DNA of 6,159 bases from CBDUUP01 sp965370435 (GTDB taxonomy: Bacteria > Chloroflexota > Anaerolineae > Anaerolineales > UBA11579): positions 1-6,159 of the forward strand of contig CBDUUP010000278.1 in the NCBI GenBank assembly GCA_965370435.1, in the 5' to 3' direction. Position numbers and translations under genes: made by a program. The notes under the pieces are model-generated. The model saw only the letters and a list, made by a program, of their open reading frames with translations. It ran no database searches and was not told where the DNA came from. This document shows, piece by piece, positions 1 through 5,353 of the stretch (within the stretch, counting starts at the first letter, position 1; every line of letters begins with the position of its first letter).

Positions 1-111
1 ATCCTCGCCCCCGACCATAAAACAGAGTCCCCATAAAGTTTACGATGAAAGGGAGGAGTGAAAGAGAACTCAATTTCTATCCAAACCCCCGATAACTATT
101 GACCATTAAAA

Positions 112-591
112 CTACAATAGTTTTGCTTGATTTACATAGGGTTCTTGAATGGGCATGCCGATCAACTCGCTGTACTTTTGTAATCGGTCCAGGTCGTAGG
201 TTTGCACCTCAACGGCTTGGATCCATTCCGCCGAAGCCAGGTGGATGGCATCCATAGGTCTCAACCTCCACCCTTTGACCATCCCCTCCCGCATAAATTC
301 TCTGGCCCTCAGCGCGACCTCATCACTGAAATCTATCATTTCGATAACCGAAGGGTCGTTCCACAAAGAGTCTATTCGGTCTTCTTCTTGGGAATCCAGG
401 TTTCTTTTCAACTTTTCTGTCGCCGCCCAGGCAACCTCCACCTTCGAAATGACGGAGGTGACTATTCTGGATTGCTTATCCTTTTCGACCTCTTCCAAAA
501 TAGCTTCGATGGTAGGGATATTGTCAGGGTCGTTATTGATGTAATACAGGAAGATGTTAGCATCCCAATAGATGAAGCGCAGTTCAGGCAT
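112..591 (-). CDS. PIN-domain ribonuclease, VapC-like toxin
   Basis: This 159-aa protein is a probable PIN-domain endoribonuclease, the toxin class of VapBC-type toxin-antitoxin systems. The acidic metal-binding residues are placed as expected: Asp10 in the N-terminal YWDANIFLYY strand, a Glu in SKVEVAW near residue 53, Asp114 in the RPMDAIHLASA helix, and a late TYDxD motif. Length is slightly above the usual 130-150 aa. The ATG at 591 follows an AGGAG (complement of 600-604) at 8 nt spacing. The start overlaps the stop of the upstream 251-aa gene by 8 bp, so the two are very likely cotranscribed and translationally coupled. By family knowledge such proteins cleave tRNA or other RNA using Mg2+ or Mn2+; the specific target cannot be read from the sequence. 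A non-toxin PIN nuclease is possible, but the tight pairing favours a toxin. Confidence 0.85.
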   Translation of the reverse strand: MPELRFIYWDANIFLYYINNDPDNIPTIEAILEEVEKDKQSRIVTSVISKVEVAWAATEKLKRNLDSQEEDRIDSLWNDPSVIEMIDFSDEVALRAREFMREGMVKGWRLRPMDAIHLASAEWIQAVEVQTYDLDRLQKYSELIGMPIQEPYVNQAKLL

Positions 592-1339
592 CCCTTAGTC
601 TCCTGATAATTTCCTCCGGCGTTTCCTCCTCTTTCTCCCAGGGTATAGCCCCCTTCGCACGCCGGTAACTACCAGGGGCAGCTTCTTCCACTACAATGAT
701 ATTCTTCACTTCACGCACCACGACGGGCCGTCCAGTTTCAGGTTGTCTTCCAACTCTACCCGAAACCACCGCCTTCTTTCCCCAAACGTTGCGCATGATT
801 TCTTCCTGCCCAGCCTGGAGATAGCAATTGACCGACTTGTCAAAAAGCGCATCCCAGAGCGTAAAACTCAGCGTTTTGCGCATGCTCAGGGTTTGGACGA
901 TCCCTTTCACCGTCCCCCGGCTGTACTTGATGGCTCGCGCCGTAGTCTCACCAACCGCCTTGCCGCTGATAAAGGCATCCTTTTCGGCGGTTTCAAAGCG
1001 AATAGCCGTAATGCCGCCCGCTATCAAGCCGGTCAGGCTGTTGGCTTTCTTTCTCACCTTGGGGGAGTAGGGAATTTCCTCGCCCGCAGCGAGTGAATTT
1101 CCTACGATCTCATAAGCGTCAACCACCTTTTCCACTTCTACGGGGTCAGTGTATGTGCCCAGAATGGTTGCAACTGCGCTGCCACCGTAAAGCTCTTGGA
1201 TCGCCCATTCAATAGTTGCGGCGGAGGCCACCTCGCGGGAAAGCTCTCCCACCAGCCCATTAAAATCTTGCATCGCTCTGGCGAACTTCGCCAGAGAAAC
1301 GTCGCCTTCCAACGCCAATGTCAGGGTGTTTTTAGCCAT
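584..1339 (-). CDS. Hypothetical protein, candidate antitoxin partner of the PIN protein
   Basis: A 251-aa protein of unknown function. I chose the ATG at 1339 because an AGGAAAA ribosome site (complement of 1346-1352) lies just upstream. The open frame continues to an ATG at 1465, but that extension runs into a non-coding repeat. The N-terminal half is mostly helical in appearance (SLAKFARAMQDFNGLVGELSREV, then an Ala/Gly-rich stretch). The C-terminal half, about residues 150-225, looks like a beta-rich, OB-like module: LSFTLWDALFDKSVNCYL, then VWGKKAVVSGRVGR, a TGRP turn and EVKNIIVVEE. It ends with a charged tail, ETPEEIIRRLRDA, of the kind antitoxins use to wrap a toxin. It is the first gene of an operon with the PIN toxin and overlaps it by 8 bp. 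The antitoxin role is inferred from this position. It is much larger than canonical VapB (70-90 aa), and I see no AbrB, MetJ/Arc or Phd DNA-binding motif. Confidence 0.75.
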   Translation of the reverse strand: MAKNTLTLALEGDVSLAKFARAMQDFNGLVGELSREVASAATIEWAIQELYGGSAVATILGTYTDPVEVEKVVDAYEIVGNSLAAGEEIPYSPKVRKKANSLTGLIAGGITAIRFETAEKDAFISGKAVGETTARAIKYSRGTVKGIVQTLSMRKTLSFTLWDALFDKSVNCYLQAGQEEIMRNVWGKKAVVSGRVGRQPETGRPVVVREVKNIIVVEEAAPGSYRRAKGAIPWEKEEETPEEIIRRLRDA

Positions 1340-1375
1340 GCGAGCTTTTCCTGAGCATACCAATGCTCCATTCTC

Positions 1376-1404
1376 ATTGTAGTGCGAATTGGTTCGAAAA
1401 GCAA
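1376..1404 (-). promoter_or_regulatory. Candidate sigma70-type promoter of the PIN operon
   Basis: On the minus strand TTGCTT (complement of 1399-1404) and TACAAT (complement of 1376-1381) are separated by 17 nt. This lies about 37 nt upstream of the chosen ATG at 1339. The -10 matches 5 of 6 bases and the -35 only 3 of 6. The spacer contains a TTCGAA palindrome (1393-1398). Its position supports the start at 1339 rather than 1465, since the longer frame would put the promoter inside the gene. Confidence 0.35.
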
Positions 1405-1426
1405 GTGACAATACTAGCTCGTTATA

Positions 1427-1504
1427 CCCCGTGGCAGACAAACGCTGCCGCCCGGTCGGCTGCATCAGCCTGATGGAAGCGCTGGCGGTGTGCTTTGGGG
1501 AGTG
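1427..1504. repeat. Dispersed direct repeat, left copy (about 78 bp)
   Basis: This stretch matches 3600-3677 in the same orientation without gaps, with about 7 mismatches by my hand alignment. The shared core is CAAACGCTGCCGCCCGGTCG followed by a variable patch, then CTGATGGAAGCGCTGGCGGT. The left copy begins with CCCC and its element ends near GGGG (1497-1500), an inverted-terminus look. CATCAG-C-CTGATG inside it forms a short perfect inverted repeat. No ribosome site or credible start supports coding. The two copies bracket the FG-GAP gene. Confidence 0.8.
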
Positions 1505-1560
1505 AAGCGGAAAGAGATGTTGCTAAATTACTTCTCTATTTGGATTATGTGCAAACAATA

Positions 1561-1589
1561 TTGACGTAAGACCCGAATCATAGTATCTT
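1561..1589 (+). promoter_or_regulatory. Sigma70-type promoter of the FG-GAP gene
   Basis: TTGACG (1561-1566) and TATCTT (1584-1589) are separated by exactly 17 nt. The hexamers match the consensus at 5/6 and 4/6. Transcription would start near 1596, leaving a leader of about 80 nt before the ATG at 1679. Confidence 0.5.
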
Positions 1590-1601
1590 ATTGGTGTTCA
1601 C

Positions 1602-1613
1602 CCCTCATGAGGG
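1602..1613. promoter_or_regulatory. Perfect 12-bp palindrome near the transcription start
   Basis: CCCTCATGAGGG is a perfect palindrome 12 nt downstream of the putative -10 element, where a bound dimeric repressor would block initiation or early elongation. No regulator gene in the window is an obvious partner. A palindrome this short can occur by chance; its position is the only extra support. Confidence 0.25.
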
Positions 1614-1662
1614 CATCCCAACACTATTAGAGCAGCATTTCGCATTCGTCAACTACTTCAGC

Positions 1663-1669
1663 AAGGAGG
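1663..1669 (+). promoter_or_regulatory. Ribosome binding site that sets the FG-GAP start
   Basis: AAGGAGG is a full-strength Shine-Dalgarno sequence. It directly abuts an ATG at 1670, which is unusable at zero spacing, and lies 9 nt before the in-frame ATG at 1679. It therefore favours the second start, giving a 612-aa product. Confidence 0.8.
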
Positions 1670-1678
1670 ATGTTTGAC

Positions 1679-3517
1679 ATGTCTTTTTCCAAAGTTCGTT
1701 GGTATAAATATGCACGGTTCACGTTCACTGCGCTTTTCATCTGCGCTTTCCTAGTTTCCCCCCTTTCCAACGTAATCAAGACCGCCGCCGCCAGTTCAGA
1801 TGCTGAGCCTGCCGTAACCCCTGGCCTCAGAGCCGCCATCCAAGAGACCCTCGGCCCGGATGCTTTCGCTCCAGTCGAGGATGCCAAACTCACCGCCTCC
1901 GACGGCGCGGCGGAGGATCTTTTCGGCGGACATGTCGCCCTCAGCGGGGACACCGCCCTGGTGGGAGCGCCAGGCTTCGGCAACAGCGACGTCTCTGGCT
2001 ATGCTTACATCTTCGAGCGCGACCAAGGCGGGGCTGACAACTGGGGCCAGGTGAAAAAACTCACCCCCTCTGACGGCGCGGCGAATGACCACTTCGGATT
2101 GTCCGTCGCCCTCAGCGGGGACACCGCTCTGGTGGGGGCCTGGGGCGACGACGATAGCGGTGACGCCTCAGGCTCGGCCTACCTTTTCGAGCGAGACCAG
2201 GGGGGAGCAGGCAACTGGGGGCAGGTGAAAAAACTCACCGCCTCCGACGCTGCGGCGTTTGACATGTTCGGCCATGCTGTCGCCCTAAGTGGGGACACCG
2301 CCCTGGTGGGGGCTTGGGGTAACTCCGACAACGGTGATGCATCCGGCTCGGCCTATATCTTTGAGCGGGACCAAGGCGGGGTAGACAACTGGGGAGAAGT
2401 GAAAAAACTCATCGCCTCCGACGCAGCGTTTTTTGACCATTTCGGATGGACCGTCGCCCTCAACGGGGACACCGCTCTGGTGGGAGCTAGTAACGACGAT
2501 AGCCAAAAAGGCGCGGCCTACCTCTTCGAGCGGGACCTGGGCGGGGCCGGCAACTGGGGTGAGGCTGCCAAGCTTACCGCCTCCGATGCTGCGAATTTTG
2601 ACTCGTTTGGCTGGAGCGTGGCCCTCAGCGGGGACACTGCTCTGGTGGGGGCTATTGGCGATGACGACAATGGCTCCATGTCAGGCTCGGCCTACTTATT
2701 TGAGCGGAACCTGGGGGGCGCAGGCAACTGGGGTGAGGCAGCCAAGCTCACCGCCTCCGACGCCGCGGCCGGTGACGAATTCGGCTACGCTGTCGCCCTC
2801 AACAGCGCCGCCGCCCTGGTGGGGGCTATTGATGACGACGACAACGGCGAAGACTCCGGTTCGGCAACCCTGTTCAAGCAAGACCAGGGGGGCGCAGACA
2901 ACTGGGGACAGGCGGCCAAGCTTACCGCCTTCGACGGCGCGGCGAATGACCATTTCGGCGTCTCCGTCGCCCTCACCGGGGACACCGCCCTGGTGGGGTC
3001 TCCATGGGATGATGACGATGGCGACGGCTCCGGTTCAGCTTACGTCTACTCCTCACGTTACCTCGTCAATGGCGGTTTCGAAGACCCCCTGGGGTCTGAG
3101 TGGGATGAGGTCGTCACCGGCAATGGGGATGGACGCGTCCCCCTGAAGCATGCTTATTCGGGGAGCTATATCTACCTCTTCAACGCCGACGGTGGTCTGG
3201 AGGTTATCAAGCAGACCCTCGACCAGAGCGGAATTGCCGGAGATGAATACACCCTCACCCTCTACTTCGGCGGGCAGAACGTGGACCTGAGCGGGAAGCT
3301 GGGGGCTAGACTCATTTTTAAGAACGGTGGCGTTAAGGTGGACAAGAAGACCTGCATATTCACTCCGCCATCCTCCTCATTCTCTTGGACTCAATTCACC
3401 TGCACCCTCACCGCCACCGGAGCCTTCGACTCTATCGAGGTACTCATCGGCATTCAGAATGTACCCAGCGGCATGGTCGGCGTGGACGCGGCTATCTTGA
3501 ACAAGACCGGGCCTTAG
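1679..3517 (+). CDS. Secreted FG-GAP seven-bladed beta-propeller with C-terminal jelly-roll domain
   Basis: A 612-aa exported protein; the ATG at 1679 is preferred over 1670 on ribosome-site spacing. Residues 1-40 form a Sec signal peptide: basic KVRWYKYAR, hydrophobic FTFTALFICAFLVSPL, and a likely cleavage near TAAAS. Residues 71-461 hold seven repeats of 55-58 aa (FGxxVALSGDTALVGA, an acidic DDDxGxxSGSA loop, YLFERDxGG, NWG), enough for one seven-bladed integrin-alpha-like propeller. The acidic loops resemble FG-GAP calcium sites. Blade 4 is about 3 residues short, and blade 6 has NSAAA instead of SGDTA. Residues 462-612 start with LVNGGFE, a typical opening of carbohydrate-binding or galactose-binding-like jelly rolls, and contain two Cys (about 559 and 575) that could form a disulfide. 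No LPXTG, PEP-CTERM or type IX sorting tail is visible. Likely role is extracellular binding or adhesion; the ligand is unknown. Composition is far more GC-rich than the genes to its right. Confidence 0.9.
   Translation: MSFSKVRWYKYARFTFTALFICAFLVSPLSNVIKTAAASSDAEPAVTPGLRAAIQETLGPDAFAPVEDAKLTASDGAAEDLFGGHVALSGDTALVGAPGFGNSDVSGYAYIFERDQGGADNWGQVKKLTPSDGAANDHFGLSVALSGDTALVGAWGDDDSGDASGSAYLFERDQGGAGNWGQVKKLTASDAAAFDMFGHAVALSGDTALVGAWGNSDNGDASGSAYIFERDQGGVDNWGEVKKLIASDAAFFDHFGWTVALNGDTALVGASNDDSQKGAAYLFERDLGGAGNWGEAAKLTASDAANFDSFGWSVALSGDTALVGAIGDDDNGSMSGSAYLFERNLGGAGNWGEAAKLTASDAAAGDEFGYAVALNSAAALVGAIDDDDNGEDSGSATLFKQDQGGADNWGQAAKLTAFDGAANDHFGVSVALTGDTALVGSPWDDDDGDGSGSAYVYSSRYLVNGGFEDPLGSEWDEVVTGNGDGRVPLKHAYSGSYIYLFNADGGLEVIKQTLDQSGIAGDEYTLTLYFGGQNVDLSGKLGARLIFKNGGVKVDKKTCIFTPPSSSFSWTQFTCTLTATGAFDSIEVLIGIQNVPSGMVGVDAAILNKTGP
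1889..3061 (+). repeat. Seven in-frame tandem repeats of 165-174 bp encoding propeller blades
   Basis: By reading the protein, the units are 1889-2059, 2060-2233, 2234-2407, 2408-2572, 2573-2746, 2747-2920 and 2921-3061. The last stops where the jelly-roll domain begins. The DNA itself is closely similar between units: a block like GCCCTCAGCGGGGACACCG followed by CTGGTGGG recurs with few changes. This implies recent duplication or ongoing gene conversion. It also explains the long open frames seen in the other phases of this gene, which I treat as shadows. Confidence 0.9.
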
Positions 3518-3541
3518 AGTAGATATTTTTAGACCATTGTA

Positions 3542-3590
3542 GGGGAGCGGCGCTTGACGTGAGCTAAACCGAACGTTGCCGCATTTCCCC
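3542..3590. terminator. Imperfect stem-loop downstream of the FG-GAP gene
   Basis: GGGGAGCGGC (3542-3551) can pair with GCCGC-ATT-TCCCC (3578-3590), with a three-base ATT bulge and a 26-nt loop. It begins 24 nt after the FG-GAP stop. No T-run follows, so intrinsic termination is doubtful; it may stabilise the 3' end or belong to the adjacent repeat element. Confidence 0.3.
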
Positions 3591-3596
3591 GCGCGG

Positions 3597-3685
3597 CCTC
3601 CCCGTGGCTGACAAACGCTGCCGCCCGGTCGGCTGTGTCAGTCTGATGGAAGCGCTGGCGGTGTGTTTTGATGAGTGTGGGGAGG
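3597..3685. repeat. Dispersed direct repeat, right copy, with inverted termini
   Basis: Positions 3600-3677 match the left copy at 1427-1504. Here the element is bounded by perfect 7-bp inverted ends, CCTCCCC (3597-3603) and GGGGAGG (3679-3685). CTGACA (3608-3613) and a downstream TGTCAG give an internal inverted repeat. The size and hairpin potential fit a miniature mobile or REP-like element, or loosely an integron attC-like recombination site. The canonical attC core sequences are not matched, so the class is unassigned. It also marks the boundary between the GC-rich middle and AT-rich right part of the window. Confidence 0.7.
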
Positions 3686-3749
3686 TAATATAACAATTTC
3701 TAGGCGTCAATATGACATAAAAAATATGATTTAAAAATGTGAATTACCC

Positions 3750-3778
3750 TTGTGTAAAGTAGAAAAACGCGTTACAAT
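3750..3778 (+). promoter_or_regulatory. Candidate promoter of the higBA-Beta operon
   Basis: TTGTGT (3750-3755) and TACAAT (3773-3778) are 17 nt apart. The -10 is good (5/6) and the -35 weak (3/6). The last four bases of the -10 lie inside the left arm of the palindrome at 3775-3799, so a repressor bound there would exclude RNA polymerase. This is the usual layout of autoregulated toxin-antitoxin operons. Confidence 0.5.
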
Positions 3779-3799
3779 GTTCCCTGTATGGGAACATTG
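3775..3799. promoter_or_regulatory. Operator: perfect 10-5-10 palindrome before higB
   Basis: The arms CAATGTTCCC (3775-3784) and GGGAACATTG (3790-3799) are perfect reverse complements around the 5-nt centre TGTAT. The site overlaps the -10 element and the expected start near 3785, and ends 40 nt before the higB ATG. The best candidate ligand is the HTH antitoxin encoded two genes downstream, acting as an autorepressor, as HigA proteins do. No T-run follows, so a terminator is less likely. Confidence 0.7.
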
Positions 3800-3839
3800 A
3801 CGCACCCTACTGCAAATATATTTTTTCAGGGGGACATCT

Positions 3840-4121
3840 ATGAAAATAGTTGGCATGAAAATTCTTAGTGAATTTTCAACGCGCCACGCCGATGTCCGCT
3901 CACAAATTGGCGTCTGGCTTCAAGAAGTTGAGGATGCACAATGGCAAATGCCGCCTGACATCAAAGCAAGATACCCCCATGCAAGTATTTTGGACAACAA
4001 GCGAGTTATTTTTAATCTAAAAGGAAACAAATACCGCTTAGAGGTAAAGGTAAGTTACAAAAATCAAACAGTATTGGTTAAAAGAATTGGTACCCATGCA
4101 GAATATTCGAAATGGGATTGA
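3840..4121 (+). CDS. higB: HigB-family mRNA interferase toxin
   Basis: A 93-aa protein of the HigB_toxin family (RelE-like fold), a ribosome-dependent mRNA endonuclease in known members. Family landmarks are visible: an N-terminal basic helix region, W27 in GVWLQEVEDAQW, the ASILDNKRVIFNLKGNKYRL central segment, and the C-terminal VLVKRIGTHAEYSKWD, a near-signature for this family. It is full length. AGGGGGA (3828-3834) lies about 5 nt before the ATG. It is the first gene of its operon, and the toxin-first order with a longer HTH protein behind it is the standard higBA layout. A stop TGA at 4119-4121 is followed 17 nt later by the antitoxin start. The gene is AT-rich in third codon positions, unlike the FG-GAP gene. 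An intact toxin here implies that some working antitoxin is made. Confidence 0.93.
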   Translation: MKIVGMKILSEFSTRHADVRSQIGVWLQEVEDAQWQMPPDIKARYPHASILDNKRVIFNLKGNKYRLEVKVSYKNQTVLVKRIGTHAEYSKWD

Positions 4122-4122
4122 C

Positions 4123-4130
4123 GGAGGAGG
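4123..4130 (+). promoter_or_regulatory. Ribosome binding site that sets the higA start
   Basis: GGAGGAGG sits directly after the higB stop and 8 nt before a GTG at 4139. An in-frame ATG at 4112, inside the end of higB, lies upstream of this site and has no ribosome site of its own. The GTG start yields MNKVINTDAEYEAALAKIE, a typical HigA N-terminus. Confidence 0.75.
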
Positions 4131-4138
4131 TCGAAACG

Positions 4139-4846
4139 GTGAACAAAGTTATTAACACCGACGCAGAATATGAAGCTGCTCTTGCCAAAATTGAAGACCT
4201 CATTGATTTTGATCCAGACGCAGAAACGCCAGAAGCGGAGCAGCTAAATCTTCTAACGCTTCTAGTGCAAGACTATGAATCAAGAATGTTTCAAATATCC
4301 ATGCCAGATCCTATTGAAGCAATCAAATTTCGCATGGAACAGCAAAATCTTATTCAGCGTGATTTAGTACCTTTCATTGGAAGTCGTAGTAAGGTTTCCG
4401 AAGTGCTTTCAGGAAAGCGACAATTGACACTCTCAATGATTCGCTCATTACATGCTGGTTTAGGAATTCCTGCGAAAATCCTTCTTCAGGAGCAGACCCC
4501 ATCTGAAATAAATGAGAAAATCATTGATTGGGGGCGTTTCCCGCTCAAGGAGATGGTTGACCGAGGTTGGCTCACTTCAAGTGCCTCTGATTTAGCTGAT
4601 AAGGCTAATGAAATACTTGTAAATTTCTTTGCTCCTATTGGCATCCCAAAGATAAAAAGTGTACTTTATCGACAAACTAGTCATGTTCGATCTGAACGTT
4701 TAATGGATGAGTATGCATTGGCAGCGTGGACTGTGCGCATTATGAGACGAGCAATAGATGAAAATATTACTACTGATTATCAGTCTGGAAGTGTGAATAT
4801 TGACTTCATGCGTGTAGTTATCCAATTTAGTTTAGATGAAAATTGA
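4139..4846 (+). CDS. higA: HigA-type HTH antitoxin, N-terminal half of a HigA-ImmA/IrrE fusion ended by TGA
   Basis: A 235-aa product, starting at GTG 4139 on ribosome-site evidence. Residues 1-50 (TDAEYEAALAKIEDL, acidic linker, ETPEAEQLNLLTLLVQDYE) are typical of HigA antitoxins (COG5499). Residues about 58-112 form the XRE-type helix-turn-helix: IEAIKFRMEQQNLIQRDL, then GSRSKVSEVLSGKRQLTLSMIRSLHAGLGIP. Residues 120-235 (WGRFPLKEMVDRGWL and the following helical region) form the connector seen in longer proteins where HigA is joined to an ImmA/IrrE peptidase. The frame stops at TGA 4844-4846, yet homology-like sequence continues in the same phase for another 166 codons. The expected role is neutralising HigB and repressing the operon at 3775-3799. 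The HTH part is complete, so antitoxin function may survive truncation. Canonical HigA is about 100-140 aa. Confidence 0.85.
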   Translation: MNKVINTDAEYEAALAKIEDLIDFDPDAETPEAEQLNLLTLLVQDYESRMFQISMPDPIEAIKFRMEQQNLIQRDLVPFIGSRSKVSEVLSGKRQLTLSMIRSLHAGLGIPAKILLQEQTPSEINEKIIDWGRFPLKEMVDRGWLTSSASDLADKANEILVNFFAPIGIPKIKSVLYRQTSHVRSERLMDEYALAAWTVRIMRRAIDENITTDYQSGSVNIDFMRVVIQFSLDEN

Positions 4847-5347
4847 CCAATTTTAGCCTGTGATTTTTTAAAAAATCATGGAATTGCCATAGTTATTGAA
4901 CGTCATCTCCCACTAACTCATCTCGACGGTGCTGCGATTTTGTTTCAACTTAAACAACCAATAATAGGTGTGACATTACGATATGATCGTATTGATAATT
5001 TCTGGTTCACTCTAATGCATGAACTTGCACATGTATCTCTTCACTTCCATGATGAGCCGACTCAGTTCTTTGATGACCTCGACTTAGAGTATCAGGATGA
5101 CCCCCGCGAAAAGGAAGCAGATGAATTAGCGGGAGAAGCACTTATTCCATCAGACATTTGGAATAGAAGCCCAGCGAGGCATGTGCCATCACCAGAAGCT
5201 GCTAAGTTATTAGCAAATAAGTTGCAGATTCATCCAGCAATAGTTGCTGGGAGGGTACGCTATGAACAAAATGACTATCGACTGCTCAATAATTTAGTAG
5301 GTCACAAATTAGTTAGACGCTTATTCTCTGAAATCAAATGGGGTTGA
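4847..5347 (+). pseudogene. ImmA/IrrE-family zinc peptidase domain, C-terminal half of the interrupted fusion
   Basis: This frame is in the same phase as the HTH gene and directly follows its TGA. It encodes PILACDFLKNHGIAIVIE, then THLDGAA, then LRYDRIDNFWFTLMHELAHVSLH. HELAH (codons 5018-5032, residues 294-298 of the full 402-aa fusion) is the HExxH zinc site. Glu in REKEADELAGEALIP (near 326) is the likely third ligand. The core is otherwise intact, without further stops or frameshifts. ImmA peptidases cleave HTH repressors, as ImmA does to ImmR in ICEBs1. No convincing start exists: a TTG at 4940 lacks a ribosome site and would delete the first strands of the domain. Three explanations remain: a nonsense mutation, TGA readthrough, or a base-call error. 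Six nt separate its stop from the next gene. Confidence 0.8.
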
Positions 5348-5353
5348 GATCTC

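Noticed and set aside
202..1096. Plus-strand open frames opposite the PIN operon
   Set aside because: They lie antisense to well-supported genes and have no recognisable domains or start signals.
1340..1465. N-terminal extension of the 251-aa protein to an ATG at 1465 (293 aa)
   Set aside because: The extension begins inside the dispersed repeat and would contain the promoter. The internal ATG at 1339 has a proper ribosome site.
1796..3146. Several long open frames on both strands overlapping the FG-GAP gene
   Set aside because: They are shadows of a GC-rich tandem-repeat gene. Their proteins are low-complexity and lack ribosome sites, while the main frame has a signal peptide and known repeats.
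1427..3685. True integron attC sites and CRISPR repeats
   Set aside because: The repeat lacks good matches to the conserved attC core sequences, and no integrase is in view. Two copies about 2.2 kb apart are not a CRISPR array.
4844..4846. Genetic code in which TGA means glycine
   Set aside because: higB, the peptidase frame and the 251-aa gene all end naturally in TGA, and no other in-frame TGA occurs within a gene.
4940..5347. Independent peptidase gene starting at TTG 4940
   Set aside because: There is no ribosome site before it, and the start falls inside the conserved domain. The same frame is open back to the TGA with family-like sequence, so it is better read as the tail of one interrupted gene.
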